Of a stretch of DNA of 64,000 nucleotides, positions 18,088 through 28,267 are shown piece by piece. The stretch covers positions 62,001 through 126,000 of the forward strand of contig PBIN01000007.1 in the NCBI GenBank assembly GCA_002720855.1. Direction: 5' to 3'. Every line of letters begins with the position of its first letter. Within the stretch, counting starts at the first letter, position 1. The translations under genes were made by a program, and so were the position numbers. This DNA is from Rhodospirillaceae bacterium. Lineage in GTDB: Bacteria; Pseudomonadota; Alphaproteobacteria; MPNO01; UBA2964. The notes under the pieces are model-generated. The model had not been told where the DNA came from. It was given only the letters and a program-made list of their open reading frames with translations, and did not search any database.

Positions 18088-18552
18088 ATGTTTTTCCGCC
18101 TATTTCGAATTTTGCTTGTGTCTTTTTCTTTGGCTGCAGCGACGACGTTGGCAACGAGCCCGATGACTGCCAATGAGGCTGAGGCTGCTAAGTCTAAAGG
18201 GAAGAAAAAAAAGAGTGGTAAACGGTTGTCTGCGAACCGTTACTACACAATGCGGCCATTCACACTTCCTTTGATGCAAAACGGTCAGGTAATGGAACAG
18301 TTTACGATCGTTATTGCGATGGAGCTTGGATATGAGGATGCCCGAAGCGATGTTCATAGGATGATTCCCAGATTTCGCAATGAAATTTACAAAACGCTTT
18401 ATAGCCTGGTCACGTTCAGACGGCGCGGGTCGGCTCTTCCAGAAATTGAAATATTCAAAAAGCGATTGTTAAAAGTTGCTCAGCGCGTGAGTTCAAAAAG
18501 GATGATCAAGAACCTGCTCATTCAGCAGGCTTTTAAACGAGATATTCGCTAG
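18088..18552 (+). CDS. Exported FliL-like small protein
   Basis: 154-residue protein with an N-terminal hydrophobic segment (FRLFRILLVSFSLAAATTLAT), probably a signal peptide or anchor, then a Lys-rich linker (KSKGKKKKSGKR). The C-terminal half (RPFTLPLMQNGQVMEQFTIVIAMEL to VKNLL-like MIKNLLIQQAFKRDIR) looks like the periplasmic domain of the FliL flagellar-stator family, including the pattern of charged helices after a strand repeat. No flagellar genes are nearby. It lies between thiL and hppA and may be cotranscribed with either. The family relation is moderately sure; the role is unknown. Confidence 0.65.
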   Translation: MFFRLFRILLVSFSLAAATTLATSPMTANEAEAAKSKGKKKKSGKRLSANRYYTMRPFTLPLMQNGQVMEQFTIVIAMELGYEDARSDVHRMIPRFRNEIYKTLYSLVTFRRRGSALPEIEIFKKRLLKVAQRVSSKRMIKNLLIQQAFKRDIR

Positions 18553-18701
18553 ACACATATGCCGCGGTGATTCGGCGGGGGTGTTGCTTCACAAGGTCTA
18601 TTCTGGCATGTTCCGCGCGGTTTTCCGCGTATCTGGTGCCTTGATTTTTATAGGCGTAGCTACGTAGATTTTACGACCTGATAAAACAAGGACCTAACTC
18701 C

Positions 18702-20795
18702 ATGTCAGTAGCATATTGGATTATACTTATTTGCGGCGCATTAGCCGTAATTTATGGCGCTTATGCAATTCGTGCCGTTAACGCCGTCAGTGCAGGAAAC
18801 GAACGAATGCAAGAGATCGCAACAGCGATTCAAGAAGGCGCTAGTGCTTATTTGAACCGTCAGTATACGACAATTGCTGTTGTCGGTGTCCTAATGGGCA
18901 TTGTTTTGGGTATTGGGCTGAACTGGTTTGTCGCTATTGGATACTTCATCGGCGCTATACTTTCAGGTGTGACCGGGTATATCGGCATGAATGTCTCGGT
19001 CCGCGCAAATGTTCGTACCGCAGATGCTGCACGAACCGGTGGTTTGGCACCAGCCTTGGATGTTGCCTTTAAGTCGGGGGCTGTGACTGGAATATTGGTC
19101 GTTGGTCTGGGTCTGCTTGGTGTCGCAGGTTATTACTTTATTTTGCGTGGTGTATTCGATGCCGGAACACCAGATGGCATGCGGCATATCCTGGAAGCCA
19201 TGGTTGCGCTGGGCTTCGGTGCGTCGCTCATTTCGATCTTTGCCCGACTTGGCGGCGGTATCTTCACGAAAGGTGCGGATGTTGGCGCTGACCTTGTCGG
19301 CAAAATTGAAGCCGGTATTCCTGAAGATGATCCGCGAAATGCTGCGGTAATTGCAGACAACGTTGGAGACAATGTTGGCGATTGCGCAGGTATGGCAGCT
19401 GATCTGTTTGAGACATATGCCGTGACGATGGTCGCTACGATGCTCCTCGCCGTTATTTATTTCTCAGGCGCAATGCAAGATTTGCTTATAACGCTCCCGC
19501 TTTTAATCGGCGGTGTTTGCATCGTTGGTTCTCTAATAGGGTTTTTCTTTGTTCGACTGGGCAGCGGGAATAATATTATGGGTGCCCTTTACAAAGGGCT
19601 CATCGTTTCTGTTATTGCTTCCGCCATCCTCATTGGTGCAGCGATTTATTGGATGTTCGGTTCGCTAATGGCGGAAATTTCATCCGGTGTTCAAGCGGTC
19701 CACATGCTTTATTGCGCTCTCGTTGGTCTTGCGGTTACCGGTCTCCTGGTTTGGATTACCGAATACTACACCGGGACAAATCATCGACCGGTCAAGATGG
19801 TTGCGAAGGCCTCTGAAACGGGTCATGGAACCAATGTTATTCAGGGTCTTGCCATTTCGATGGAATCCACGGCATTGCCGGTATTGGTAATCTGTGCGGG
19901 GATCGTGGTTTCCTTCTTCTCTGGCGGCCTGTATGGCATCGCTATCGCCGCAACGACAATGCTGGCGCTAGGCGGTGTGATTGTTGCGCTCGACGCTTAC
20001 GGTCCGGTCACGGATAACGCCGGCGGCATCGCCGAAATGGCAGAGCTTCCTGATGAAGTGCGCAATTATACCGATGCACTTGATGCGGTTGGAAACACCA
20101 CGAAGGCAGTTACCAAGGGCTATGCAATTGGATCTGCGGCTCTCGCTGCTCTAGTTCTGTTTGCCGCCTACACTGCAGATATTGCCCATTATTTTCCGGA
20201 TCTGGCTGGCAAAATTAAATTTGAACTGCAGGATCCGTTTGTCGTAATCGGACTGTTCTTGGGAGGGCTGCTTCCATATCTGTTCGGTGCTCTAGGTATG
20301 CAGGCTGTTGGCCGTGCCGCGGGCTCCGTGGTGATCGAAGTACGTCGCCAGTTCAAGGAAATACCCGGAATTATGGAAGGTACTGCAAAGCCTGAATATG
20401 GGCGCGCAGTTGATCTGCTTACGAAATCAGCGATCAAGGAAATGATTATACCGTCGCTGCTTCCCGTTTTGGCACCGATCATTATTTTCTTCGTGTTCCG
20501 TGCGATTGGCGGGATTGAAGCAGCATTGACGACTTTGGGCGCCTTGCTTCTTGGTACAATTGTTACCGGAATATTCGTTGCAATTTCGATGACGTCCGGC
20601 GGTGGCGCCTGGGACAACGCCAAGAAACTGATCGAAGATGGCCATCACGGTGGCAAGGGTTCAGAAGCCCACCACGCCGCGGTCACTGGCGATACGGTCG
20701 GTGATCCCTACAAGGACACGGCAGGACCGGCAATTAATCCGATGATTAAAATCATTAACATTGTCGCGATCTTACTTTTGGCAATGGTTGCCTAA
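18702..20795 (+). CDS. hppA: K+-insensitive H+-translocating pyrophosphatase
   Basis: 697-residue membrane-bound proton pump with about 15-16 transmembrane segments, coupling PPi hydrolysis to H+ export. The PPi/Mg site is in [21 protein letters not shown] and [20 protein letters not shown]; a second acidic cluster is [16 protein letters not shown] and a third [19 protein letters not shown] near the C-terminus. K+ dependence is set by the [10 protein letters not shown] segment: Lys (instead of Ala) and Thr (instead of Gly) are typical of the K+-independent, H+-pumping subfamily known from Rhodospirillum rubrum. It is followed by a strong terminator. Confidence 0.96.
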   Translation: MSVAYWIILICGALAVIYGAYAIRAVNAVSAGNERMQEIATAIQEGASAYLNRQYTTIAVVGVLMGIVLGIGLNWFVAIGYFIGAILSGVTGYIGMNVSVRANVRTADAARTGGLAPALDVAFKSGAVTGILVVGLGLLGVAGYYFILRGVFDAGTPDGMRHILEAMVALGFGASLISIFARLGGGIFTKGADVGADLVGKIEAGIPEDDPRNAAVIADNVGDNVGDCAGMAADLFETYAVTMVATMLLAVIYFSGAMQDLLITLPLLIGGVCIVGSLIGFFFVRLGSGNNIMGALYKGLIVSVIASAILIGAAIYWMFGSLMAEISSGVQAVHMLYCALVGLAVTGLLVWITEYYTGTNHRPVKMVAKASETGHGTNVIQGLAISMESTALPVLVICAGIVVSFFSGGLYGIAIAATTMLALGGVIVALDAYGPVTDNAGGIAEMAELPDEVRNYTDALDAVGNTTKAVTKGYAIGSAALAALVLFAAYTADIAHYFPDLAGKIKFELQDPFVVIGLFLGGLLPYLFGALGMQAVGRAAGSVVIEVRRQFKEIPGIMEGTAKPEYGRAVDLLTKSAIKEMIIPSLLPVLAPIIIFFVFRAIGGIEAALTTLGALLLGTIVTGIFVAISMTSGGGAWDNAKKLIEDGHHGGKGSEAHHAAVTGDTVGDPYKDTAGPAINPMIKIINIVAILLLAMVA

Positions 20796-20813
20796 TCGAG
20801 CTGGATTTCAATT

Positions 20814-20846
20814 AAAAAGCCCCGATGTTTCCATCGGGGCTTTTTT
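20814..20846. terminator. Bidirectional terminator between hppA and bamE
   Basis: A perfect stem AAAAAGCCCCGATG/CATCGGGGCTTTTT with a 4-base loop (TTTC), 18 bases after the hppA stop. The A-run before and T-run after the GC stem make it work for the plus-strand hppA transcript and for the convergent minus-strand bamE transcript. Confidence 0.9.
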
Positions 20847-20860
20847 CTGACTCAATAACC

Positions 20861-21340
20861 CTAGCGATCAGGGTCGCTAGCTGCATTTCCAAACTTCCCG
20901 ATATTACCAATAATTTGCTGGATAAAAGTAAGCTCTTTGCCTTTGGTTGGCGTTTCCCGTTTTACGAATTCTACTTCTTTCAGCTTTGTAGCGTCGATCT
21001 GCTGAATTTTTTGAACGATGCCCTTTTTATCGAACCGCACCGTGAGAACTCTTCTCTCCAATAATTCAGGTTTGAAAAACGATACGTTTTTGACGCGACC
21101 GTGGATGTAGAACCAGACTTCATTATCGAAAGTAGCGATGGTCGAAGGCGCTCCCAGGCGCTTCTCGACGTCCCGTCGTTTATGAACGCCGGGTTTTAAC
21201 TCCGCGACCAGTTTGGGATCAGGGGCATTACCGCGGACATCTATACGTTCCTCGCACCCGGTCGTGATTAAGAGTGCCGCAGCGCCGGCGAATATCAATG
21301 GGACTAAGTTTCGTCGAAACTGCATTTGGTTGACCGTCAT
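20861..21340 (-). CDS. bamE: Outer membrane protein assembly factor BamE
   Basis: 159-residue lipoprotein of the BamE/SmpA family, part of the BAM complex inserting beta-barrel proteins. The signal peptide ends in the lipobox LITTGC, so the Cys is lipidated. The core has LKPGVHKRRDVEKRLGAPSTIATFDNEVWFYIHGRVK, the typical two-helix/three-strand BamE fold. An ATG five codons downstream is an alternative start. It is divergent from the bc1 chaperone gene, an order conserved in alphaproteobacteria. Confidence 0.92.
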   Translation of the reverse strand: MTVNQMQFRRNLVPLIFAGAAALLITTGCEERIDVRGNAPDPKLVAELKPGVHKRRDVEKRLGAPSTIATFDNEVWFYIHGRVKNVSFFKPELLERRVLTVRFDKKGIVQKIQQIDATKLKEVEFVKRETPTKGKELTFIQQIIGNIGKFGNAASDPDR

Positions 21341-21419
21341 TACAATTTTCTGTCAATACATATAATCATTCAGGTGACACAAGAAAAGCCGCCTAATAGT
21401 TCATTGGAGAAAAACGGAG

Positions 21420-21962
21420 ATGGGGATATTTAGGCGGAAGAAACCGGTAGATGAAGCGCATGCGCTGTATGTAGAGATCGTCAGGCAAGCTCGACAGCCC
21501 TTTTTGTTTGAGAAGTATGGCGCTCCCGACTCGGTAGATGGGCGGTTCGACATGATTTCGCTGCATTTGTTTTTGATATTGCGGCGGTTAAAGGCTGATG
21601 CGGATAGGACGAGTGATCTGTCCCAATGTCTTTTCGATACCATGTTCGCCGACATGGACCGCTCATTGCGCGAAATGGGGGCAGGCGATCTTGGTGTTGG
21701 AAGACGTGTGAAAGCGATGGCAACCGCCTTTTACGGACGATTGTCCGCCTATGAAAAGGCAATCGCCGCCAGTGACGACGCTGCACTAACTGACGCGATT
21801 TTAAGAAATATTTTTCGAGAAGACGAAAGCAGAGGAGAGGACGCACAACAAATCGGACGGTATGTTCTCTGGCTGGAAGTAGAACTTGCCAGGTTTCCTC
21901 TGGAAGAATTACTCGATGGTGCCATCAGATTTCCGGATATATCCGGCTTGGATAATTCCTAG
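21420..21962 (+). CDS. Ubiquinol-cytochrome c chaperone family protein (CBP3-like)
   Basis: 180-residue soluble helical protein of the ubiquinol-cytochrome c chaperone family, bacterial relatives of mitochondrial Cbp3, which help assemble cytochrome b of the bc1 complex. Matching segments are ALYVEIVRQARQPFLFEKYGAPDSVDGRFDMISLHLFLILRRLK and QCLFDTMFADMDRSLREMGAGDLGVGRRVKAMATAFYGR. It is 17 bases before a DUF177 gene, the usual neighbour. The bc1 genes themselves are not in this window. Confidence 0.88.
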   Translation: MGIFRRKKPVDEAHALYVEIVRQARQPFLFEKYGAPDSVDGRFDMISLHLFLILRRLKADADRTSDLSQCLFDTMFADMDRSLREMGAGDLGVGRRVKAMATAFYGRLSAYEKAIAASDDAALTDAILRNIFREDESRGEDAQQIGRYVLWLEVELARFPLEELLDGAIRFPDISGLDNS

Positions 21963-21979
21963 AATAGGGATTGAAGATT

Positions 21980-22507
21980 ATGATCGAAAATCCTGAACCT
22001 GAATTCTCGTATATTGTTCAACCTTCGGAACTCGCTGAGAATGAAATTAAGCATGAATTACTAGTCGAATCAGAGGCTTGTGCAGCCCTGGCAGAACGAT
22101 TTGGCTTGCAGGCAATTAAGAACTTCTCTGCTCAGGTAAAAATACAACGTTTGGTGCGCGAAAAGGCCATCCGGGTTTCGGGCGAAATAGCGGCTGAAGT
22201 TGTTCAGACCTGTGTCGTCTCAATGACGCCCGTGGAGAATATCATCAGTGAGACATTCGAAATCCATTTTCGTGAACAATCTCAAATAGATGAGGGGGAA
22301 ACCGAAGAGATTGAAGAGTTTGAACCTTTTTCAGATGACACGATAGATATCGGCGAGGTCGTGTCGGAGGAACTTGCGTTGGCTCTGGATCCTTATCCAC
22401 GGGCTTCCGGTATCGCTGATGATGTGCTGGGTCCATATTTGCCCGAACCGGAGGACCCCGAAACCAAGCCTTTTGCAGCACTGGCGGCTCTCAAGCGAAC
22501 AAAGTAG
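21980..22507 (+). CDS. DUF177 / YceD family protein
   Basis: 175-residue YceD/DUF177 protein. The family lies just upstream of rpmF in most bacteria and is implicated in 23S rRNA processing or ribosome assembly. Segments: FSAQVKIQRLVREKAIRVSGEIAAEVVQTCVVSMTPVENIISETFEI with the single Cys, then an acidic stretch (EGETEEIEEFEPFSDDTIDIGEVVSEELALALDPYPR) characteristic of the family. The ATG at 21980 is preferred over an in-frame TTG at 21971. Confidence 0.87.
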   Translation: MIENPEPEFSYIVQPSELAENEIKHELLVESEACAALAERFGLQAIKNFSAQVKIQRLVREKAIRVSGEIAAEVVQTCVVSMTPVENIISETFEIHFREQSQIDEGETEEIEEFEPFSDDTIDIGEVVSEELALALDPYPRASGIADDVLGPYLPEPEDPETKPFAALAALKRTK

Positions 22508-22627
22508 AATGCGGAGATGTTTAAAATCTATTTAATGGAATTATTCGGTAACGAAGCGGCTTGCCGTCGAGGTATAACTTCGGTAAGAGAACTGCCGCTT
22601 TGCCAAGATCGACTGGAAATTTGAATT

Positions 22628-22813
22628 ATGGCTGTACCCAAGAAGAAGACCTCTAAATCGCGTCGCAATATGCGCCGGTCGCACCATGCTCTGACTGGAG
22701 ATGCAATTGTTGAATGCCCTGAATGTGGGGAACCTACACGTCCGCACCATATTTGTGCGTCATGTGGAAGTTATCATGATCGTCAAGTCATCGTTGACAC
22801 GGCTGAAGTTTAA
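22628..22813 (+). CDS. rpmF: 50S ribosomal protein L32
   Basis: 61-residue ribosomal protein with the usual [22 protein letters not shown] start and a Cys4 zinc ribbon: [18 protein letters not shown]. Presence of all four cysteines makes it the zinc-binding (C+) form, which matters because this window also has a Zur-type box. It is encoded between DUF177 and plsX, the classical order. Confidence 0.96.
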   Translation: MAVPKKKTSKSRRNMRRSHHALTGDAIVECPECGEPTRPHHICASCGSYHDRQVIVDTAEV

Positions 22814-22851
22814 GCCCGCGATAGGCTTGATATAAGCGAACGGCACCCAAA

Positions 22852-23895
22852 TTGAGTCAGAGGCTCACGATCGCACTAGATGCAATGGGTGGAGATGACG
22901 CCCCGGAAATTGTAGTGGCGGGCGCAGCTCTGGCGCGAGTCCGGTTTCCTGATGTTCATTTTTTGATGTTTGGCGATGAAAAGAAGATTGCACCTCTTGT
23001 CGAAAAACATGAAAAACTGAGGGATTCAGTTACGATCCATCACACCGACGACGCAGTAAGTTCTGAGGAACGACCTGCGGTGGCGCTACGGCAGGGCCGT
23101 AATTCCAGCATGCAGCTTGCGATTAACGCTGTAAATTCTGGTGAAGCTTCCGGCATCGTATCCGCTGGTAATACCGGTGCATTAATGGCCATGTCTAAAG
23201 TATCGCTCAAAATGCTACCCGGAATCGACCGGCCAGCCATTGCAGCGCCTTGTCCGACCAGTGTAGGGGAAAGCGTCATGCTTGATCTCGGCGCGAATGT
23301 AGAAGGGGACGCAGAAAACCTAGTTCAATTCGGTATGCTTGGCGCAGCTTTTGCGAGGACCGTATTTGGCATTGAACAACCCACAGTAGGTCTCCTTAAC
23401 GTTGGTGCTGAAGAAGTGAAGGGACGAGATGCGGTACGTCAGGCGGCGGCATTATTCCGCGAACGCAAAATGCCTTTTACTTTTCACGGGTTTGTGGAAG
23501 GGGACGATATTGGCGCCGGTACAGTCGATGTATTTGTTGTAGACGGATTTACCGGCAATATCACATTGAAAACGCTAGAGGGGACTGTTCGTCTATACTC
23601 TGAATATATACGTCAAACGTTCAAGAGTTCCATTGTTGCCAAATTCTCCTATCTATTGGCACGTCGGGCTTTTGCAAAGATGCGTGCCCGGATTGATCCA
23701 AGACGTTATAATGGTGCAACGTTCTTAGGTTTGAACGGCGTTGTTGTTAAAAGCCACGGCGGTACTGATGCATTTGGCTTTGCTAATGCCATAGGGGTTG
23801 CTGTTGATATGGTTGCAAATGATATCAACGATTTTATCATGCGTGAGTTGGCCGAATATGGCGAACAAGAAGTACCACAGGCGCAATTGGGATGA
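22852..23895 (+). CDS. plsX: Phosphate acyltransferase PlsX
   Basis: 347-residue peripheral membrane enzyme making acyl-phosphate from acyl-ACP for phospholipid synthesis. It begins [24 protein letters not shown] and contains [13 protein letters not shown] and [12 protein letters not shown]-like [26 protein letters not shown], plus [16 protein letters not shown]. The start is a TTG at 22852 and no better start is available. It overlaps fabH by 4 bases. Confidence 0.95.
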   Translation: MSQRLTIALDAMGGDDAPEIVVAGAALARVRFPDVHFLMFGDEKKIAPLVEKHEKLRDSVTIHHTDDAVSSEERPAVALRQGRNSSMQLAINAVNSGEASGIVSAGNTGALMAMSKVSLKMLPGIDRPAIAAPCPTSVGESVMLDLGANVEGDAENLVQFGMLGAAFARTVFGIEQPTVGLLNVGAEEVKGRDAVRQAAALFRERKMPFTFHGFVEGDDIGAGTVDVFVVDGFTGNITLKTLEGTVRLYSEYIRQTFKSSIVAKFSYLLARRAFAKMRARIDPRRYNGATFLGLNGVVVKSHGGTDAFGFANAIGVAVDMVANDINDFIMRELAEYGEQEVPQAQLG

Positions 23896-24866
23896 ACCGT
23901 CGATCAGTCGTAGTAGGTTGCGGAAGTTATTTGCCGGACCGTATTGTCACGAATGAAGAACTGGCGCAACGCGTCGATACTTCTGATGAATGGATCCAGC
24001 AGAGAACCGGTATACGTGAAAGACGCATTGCTGCTGACGATCAAAAAACCTCAGATTTAGCTATTAAAGCCGCGCAAACTGCGTTGGAAAATGCCAGCGT
24101 TCGGGGAGAGGATGTCGATCTCATTGTCCTGGCGACAGCTACACCCGATGAGACTTTTCCTGCGACAGCGACGCGCGTACAGGCAGCTCTCGAAATGTCT
24201 CAGGGAGCAGCATTTGACGTTCAGGCAGTTTGCACGGGATTTATTTATGCTTTGAATGTCGCAGATAATTTTATTCGTCTCGGTCAAGCCAACACCGTTT
24301 TGGTTATTGGCGCTGAAACATTCTCGCGAATCCTCGATTGGGAAGACCGGACAACCTGTGTTTTATTTGGCGATGGCGCGGGTGCTATTGTTTTGCAGGG
24401 TCAGGATGAAAACGGGTCAGAGCATCCGCGGGGAATTTTAAGCAACCATCTCCATTCTGATGGTCGACACCACGACTGCCTGTATGTCGATGGGGGGCCC
24501 TCATCCACGCAAACGGTGGGTCATTTGCGTATGGAAGGCCCAGAAGTATTTCGCCATGCTGTGACAAACATGGCTTCCGTTTTGAGAGAGGCTTTAGCCG
24601 CCAATAATATGGAGCCTAAGGATATCGATTGGTTAGTGCCACATCAGGCAAATAAACGCATTCTTGATAGCACGGCGCGGAAATTGAAATTGCCAGCTGA
24701 GAAAGTCGTCGTTTCCGTCGATCGTCACGCCAATACTTCCGCTGCTTCGATCCCATTGGCGCTCTCCGAAGCAGTTGAAGATGGACGAATTCAGCAAAAC
24801 AACATCGTGGCGATGGAGGCGATGGGCGGTGGTTTTACCTGGGGGGCAAGCCTAATCCGCTGGTAG
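23892..24866 (+). CDS. fabH: 3-oxoacyl-ACP synthase III
   Basis: 324-residue KAS III, starting fatty-acid synthesis by condensing acetyl-CoA with malonyl-ACP. The catalytic triad is visible: Cys in [10 protein letters not shown], His in VPHQANKRI, Asn in [13 protein letters not shown]. The N-terminal [17 protein letters not shown] is typical. It forms a unit with plsX and precedes ihfA by 118 bases, the usual alphaproteobacterial rpmF-plsX-fabH-ihfA order. Confidence 0.96.
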   Translation: MNRRSVVVGCGSYLPDRIVTNEELAQRVDTSDEWIQQRTGIRERRIAADDQKTSDLAIKAAQTALENASVRGEDVDLIVLATATPDETFPATATRVQAALEMSQGAAFDVQAVCTGFIYALNVADNFIRLGQANTVLVIGAETFSRILDWEDRTTCVLFGDGAGAIVLQGQDENGSEHPRGILSNHLHSDGRHHDCLYVDGGPSSTQTVGHLRMEGPEVFRHAVTNMASVLREALAANNMEPKDIDWLVPHQANKRILDSTARKLKLPAEKVVVSVDRHANTSAASIPLALSEAVEDGRIQQNNIVAMEAMGGGFTWGASLIRW

Positions 24867-24984
24867 CCGACCCTACTGGCAATTAGTCTCCGGTTCGAAC
24901 TTTAACTCAATGCGTTATGTTATTGATATTGACGGCAATATCCGCTTTGGGTACCGTTCCGCCAGATGAATTACGGGGGTAACC

Positions 24985-25323
24985 ATGGCAGGATCGACAG
25001 TAACGCGAGCCCAGCTCAGCGAAGCAGTCTACCAGGAGGTAGGTTTGTCGCGGAATGAATCCGCGGATTTGGTTGAAGGCGTCCTAAATGAAATCTCTGA
25101 TACTCTGGTAAGAGGCGAGTCTGTCAAGATTTCGTCGTTTGGCAGTTTCTCTGTTCGGCAAAAAGGTGAAAGAAAAGGCCGCAATCCCAAAACTGGGGAA
25201 GAAGTACCAATCAAGCCCCGGCGTGTGCTCGTATTCAGGGCATCAAACGTTCTAAAACAGAGGATTAATACATCTCTTAATCCACCCGCCGGCAATGGTG
25301 AGGATAGCTCTGGCACGATATGA
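24985..25323 (+). CDS. ihfA: Integration host factor subunit alpha
   Basis: 112-residue DNA-bending protein, partner of IhfB. It has [30 protein letters not shown], the signature [31 protein letters not shown], and [24 protein letters not shown] precedes the ATG. It is encoded between fabH and a MerR-type gene, with which it overlaps by 4 bases. Confidence 0.94.
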   Translation: MAGSTVTRAQLSEAVYQEVGLSRNESADLVEGVLNEISDTLVRGESVKISSFGSFSVRQKGERKGRNPKTGEEVPIKPRRVLVFRASNVLKQRINTSLNPPAGNGEDSSGTI

Positions 25324-25766
25324 CTGATGTCCTCGGAGCGGGTCCAATAGCGGAAAGAACTGCTCGTCCTGGACGAAAATCAGCAGCGGCGTTTCGTACG
25401 ATCAGCGAGGTTGCCTCGGAACTGGATGTCCCGTCTCATGTGCTTCGGTTTTGGGAAACCAAATTTGCTCAAATCCGGCCAATGAAACGCGGTGGTGGGC
25501 GCCGCTACTATCGTCCTGAAGATATCGCGCTTTTACAGCGGATAAGATCACTCCTATACGATGACGGGTACACCATCAAAGGTGTTCAAAAATTGCTGCG
25601 GGATGGTGGGTTCAAAAAAGCAAGCGCAACGGAAGCCGCGTCACCAAATAACCTGAGCACAACAGAGGCTAACGAGGGACCGGAGATCAGTTCAGCAAAG
25701 CGTGCGGAACTTCAGGACGTATTGACGGAGCTGGTTTCCATAAAAAAAATGCTCAGTGGGAATTGA
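25320..25766 (+). CDS. MerR-family transcriptional regulator
   Basis: 148-residue regulator with an N-terminal MerR HTH at about residues 25-95: [55 protein letters not shown] and [14 protein letters not shown]. The C-terminal part has no Cys and is low in complexity ([21 protein letters not shown]), then a short helix, so no metal site is seen. This gene follows ihfA in most alphaproteobacteria; its target is unknown. A terminator follows. Confidence 0.88.
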   Translation: MTDVLGAGPIAERTARPGRKSAAAFRTISEVASELDVPSHVLRFWETKFAQIRPMKRGGGRRYYRPEDIALLQRIRSLLYDDGYTIKGVQKLLRDGGFKKASATEAASPNNLSTTEANEGPEISSAKRAELQDVLTELVSIKKMLSGN

Positions 25767-25807
25767 AAATTCGATCGTTGCGTTGATAACGCGACGGACG
25801 TAAATTG

Positions 25808-25830
25808 CCCGCCAATTCGCGGGATTTTTT
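25808..25830 (+). terminator. Terminator after the merR gene
   Basis: Stem CCCGC (25808-25812) with GCGGG (25819-25823), loop CAATTC, then A and six T. It ends the ihfA-merR transcript 15 bases before tRNA-Pro. Confidence 0.7.
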
Positions 25831-25845
25831 ATGCGGATTCAGTAA

Positions 25846-25922
<77 letters not shown>

Positions 25923-25927
25923 ACATC

Positions 25928-25962
25928 TAAGGGTTTAGGTTTACCGCCTAAACCCTTATTTC
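25928..25962 (+). terminator. Terminator after tRNA-Pro
   Basis: Perfect 12-bp stem TAAGGGTTTAGG (25928-25939) with CCTAAACCCTTA (25947-25958), 7-base loop, then TTTC. It lies 5 bases after the tRNA CCA end. Confidence 0.8.
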
Positions 25963-26035
25963 ATCCGAGACTGGTGCGTGATCCTAATCCTCTGGTATTT
26001 TGTGCGCAGCTCATACTGATTTTTCAGAAGACTCA

Positions 26036-27289
26036 ATGACCCAATCAATTAGCAGTCCCGGGTATACCAGCGCTCAAACTATTTCAGTTCTTACGGGCGC
26101 AAGTGTATTGCTTACCATGAGTATGGGTATGCGTCAGAGTTTTGGTCTCTTTGTGTCGCCCGTTACTCAGGATTTAGGTATTTCCGTTGCGGATTTCACG
26201 CTTGCGATTGCAATCCAGAATTTTACCTGGGGTTTAAGTCAGCCCTTGATCGGTGCGGTGGCCGACCGGTTCGGTTGCCGGGTGATGACGATCTTGGGTT
26301 CTTTGCTCTATGCGGGAGGACTCGGTGTTACCATGGTGGCACAAGGCCCGATCGCTCTCTGGATCGGATTGGGTGTCATGGTGGGTCTGGCGCTGGCCTG
26401 CACAGGCCTTAGCCTTGCACTCGCGGCCGCTGCGCGCGCCGTATCCCCCATTAAAAGAAGTGTAACGCTGGGGACGATATCGGCCGCCGGATCGATCGGT
26501 ACTTTTATTGCGGCGCCTCTCGCGCAAGGCCTCATCGATAGCAATGGTTGGCTCGTTGCGATGGTGGGTTTTTTAGGTCTGTGTGTCGTTATGATTCCCG
26601 CAGCGTTTTTTACTGGTGCGGGGGATAAAGCGGGTCTTGATCAAGCAACAAACGCAAACGACAGCGACGCCGGGATGTCCTTGAAAGAAGTCTTGATCGA
26701 GGCCTGGCAGCATAAGGGCTACGTTACGATGGCTGTGGCCTATTTCGTCTGCGGGTTACAGCTGATTTTTATCGCGACGCACTTGCCTGCTTATCTGGAG
26801 ATTTGTGGCCAGTCGCCGATACTCGGGGCGCAGGCCCTTGGTGTAATAGGAGGGTTTAACGCTATCGGGTGTTATATTCTCGGATGGTTGGGTGGCAAAT
26901 ATCCCAAACATTACCTGCTCGGCGGCGTCTATCTTTTGCGTTCTGGTTTTATCGTCGTCTACTTCCTTTTACCTGCGACGCCTACGACGACGCTTGTGTT
27001 TGCGGCAGTAATGGGTCTCCTTTGGCTCGGTGTCGCGCCATTGGTGACCGGGCTCGTAGGACAGATTTTTGGATTACGCAACATGGCAACGCTGACCGGT
27101 GTGGCATTTTTCTGTCACCAGACCGGCTCCTTCGTTGGCGCATGGGGTGCCGGTCTTTTGTTTGATGCAATGCAAAACTATGACTTGGCCTGGCAAATCG
27201 GTGTTGCGATCGGTGTAACAGCAGGTCTCGCGCAAATGTGTATGAACGACAAACCAACCGACCGTATGCAAGGCGCCGTACCAGCCTGA
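26036..27289 (+). CDS. MFS transporter (oxalate/formate antiporter-like)
   Basis: 417-residue major facilitator protein with 12 hydrophobic segments. The MFS loop motif after TM2 reads GAVADRFGCRVMTILGS, and MSMGMRQSFGLFVSPVTQDLGISVADF resembles the OFA/monocarboxylate-type MFS group that moves organic acids. The ATG at 26036 is chosen over an in-frame start at 26000 because the translated upstream part is not family-like. The substrate is not deducible; the dioxygenase gene 65 bases downstream suggests import of a compound that it then oxidises. Confidence 0.85.
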   Translation: MTQSISSPGYTSAQTISVLTGASVLLTMSMGMRQSFGLFVSPVTQDLGISVADFTLAIAIQNFTWGLSQPLIGAVADRFGCRVMTILGSLLYAGGLGVTMVAQGPIALWIGLGVMVGLALACTGLSLALAAAARAVSPIKRSVTLGTISAAGSIGTFIAAPLAQGLIDSNGWLVAMVGFLGLCVVMIPAAFFTGAGDKAGLDQATNANDSDAGMSLKEVLIEAWQHKGYVTMAVAYFVCGLQLIFIATHLPAYLEICGQSPILGAQALGVIGGFNAIGCYILGWLGGKYPKHYLLGGVYLLRSGFIVVYFLLPATPTTTLVFAAVMGLLWLGVAPLVTGLVGQIFGLRNMATLTGVAFFCHQTGSFVGAWGAGLLFDAMQNYDLAWQIGVAIGVTAGLAQMCMNDKPTDRMQGAVPA

Positions 27290-27354
27290 TGACAGGCCGG
27301 ATTTAGACCCTTATCATCTTCTGAAAATAACTTAAATAAATTCGGGTTGATGTC

Positions 27355-28242
27355 ATGACGTTGTCAATTACGAAGAGATCAGAGGCGTTGGGGGCGGAAA
27401 TTGGAGGCGTCGATTTATCTCGACCTGTTTCCAAAGATGATTTTGAGGAAATCCTCGCTGCCTGGTACGAAAATATCGTGGTCGTATTTCCTGACCAGAA
27501 TCTGACGAACGAACAACACATTGCGTTCAGCGAGCGATTTGGACCTTTGGAGGTCCATCCCAGCGGCAAATATGTTCTGAAGGATTATCCAGCGCTTTTG
27601 CTTCTGACGAACAAACGGGACGACCAGGGCAAATATGTAAGCCTCAGAGATGGCGGTTCTGTCTGGCACTCCGACCTCTCCTATATGGGGGAACCAAGTC
27701 TTGGGTCGCTGCTCTATAGCCTTGAGGTCCCTGAGACGGGCGGCGATACCGAATGGGCAAATATGTATCTGGCCTATGATGCTCTTCCTGATGATTTGAA
27801 GAACCGTATCGATGGGCTAAAAGCCATTCATCAGTTTGATCAAAACGACAATCCGAGACTGGGGCCGCCTCCTGGAATGACCGCTGAAGAAATGAAAGGG
27901 TCAATCTGGGAGAAAAAATCAGCAGAAGTTAAGGCACGGACGCCTGATGTTATTCACCCAATCGTGCGAACCCACCCTGTTACCGGTCGCAAAGCGTTGT
28001 TTGTGAACCGGCGCTTCACGACATACGTCGTGGATATGGACCCAGATGAAGGGGAATCTCTCCTATTGGATTTATTCGAGTATGCCGAAAGGCGGGAGAA
28101 TATTTATCGCCATAAATGGCGCAAAAACGAGCTCGTTTTATGGGACAACCGTTGCACAATTCATTTAGCGTGCGGTGGTTTTCCCGATGAACAAATTAGA
28201 ACGATGCAGCGGACGACGGTACGCGGAGAAGTTCCGGTCTAG
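27355..28242 (+). CDS. TauD/TfdA-family 2-oxoglutarate dioxygenase
   Basis: 295-residue non-haem Fe(II)/2-oxoglutarate enzyme. The facial triad is His105 and Asp107 in SVWHSDLSY and a distal His in CTIHLACGG; the 2-OG-binding Arg is in MQRTTVRGE. Relatives hydroxylate taurine, 2,4-D, alkyl sulfates or other acids, releasing sulfite, phenol or aldehyde. The 26 bases to the next gene and the same strand suggest cotranscription with the lipocalin-like gene. The substrate is unknown. Confidence 0.88.
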   Translation: MTLSITKRSEALGAEIGGVDLSRPVSKDDFEEILAAWYENIVVVFPDQNLTNEQHIAFSERFGPLEVHPSGKYVLKDYPALLLLTNKRDDQGKYVSLRDGGSVWHSDLSYMGEPSLGSLLYSLEVPETGGDTEWANMYLAYDALPDDLKNRIDGLKAIHQFDQNDNPRLGPPPGMTAEEMKGSIWEKKSAEVKARTPDVIHPIVRTHPVTGRKALFVNRRFTTYVVDMDPDEGESLLLDLFEYAERRENIYRHKWRKNELVLWDNRCTIHLACGGFPDEQIRTMQRTTVRGEVPV

Positions 28243-28267
28243 CTGTTTCATTGGAGAGAGAATTGAA

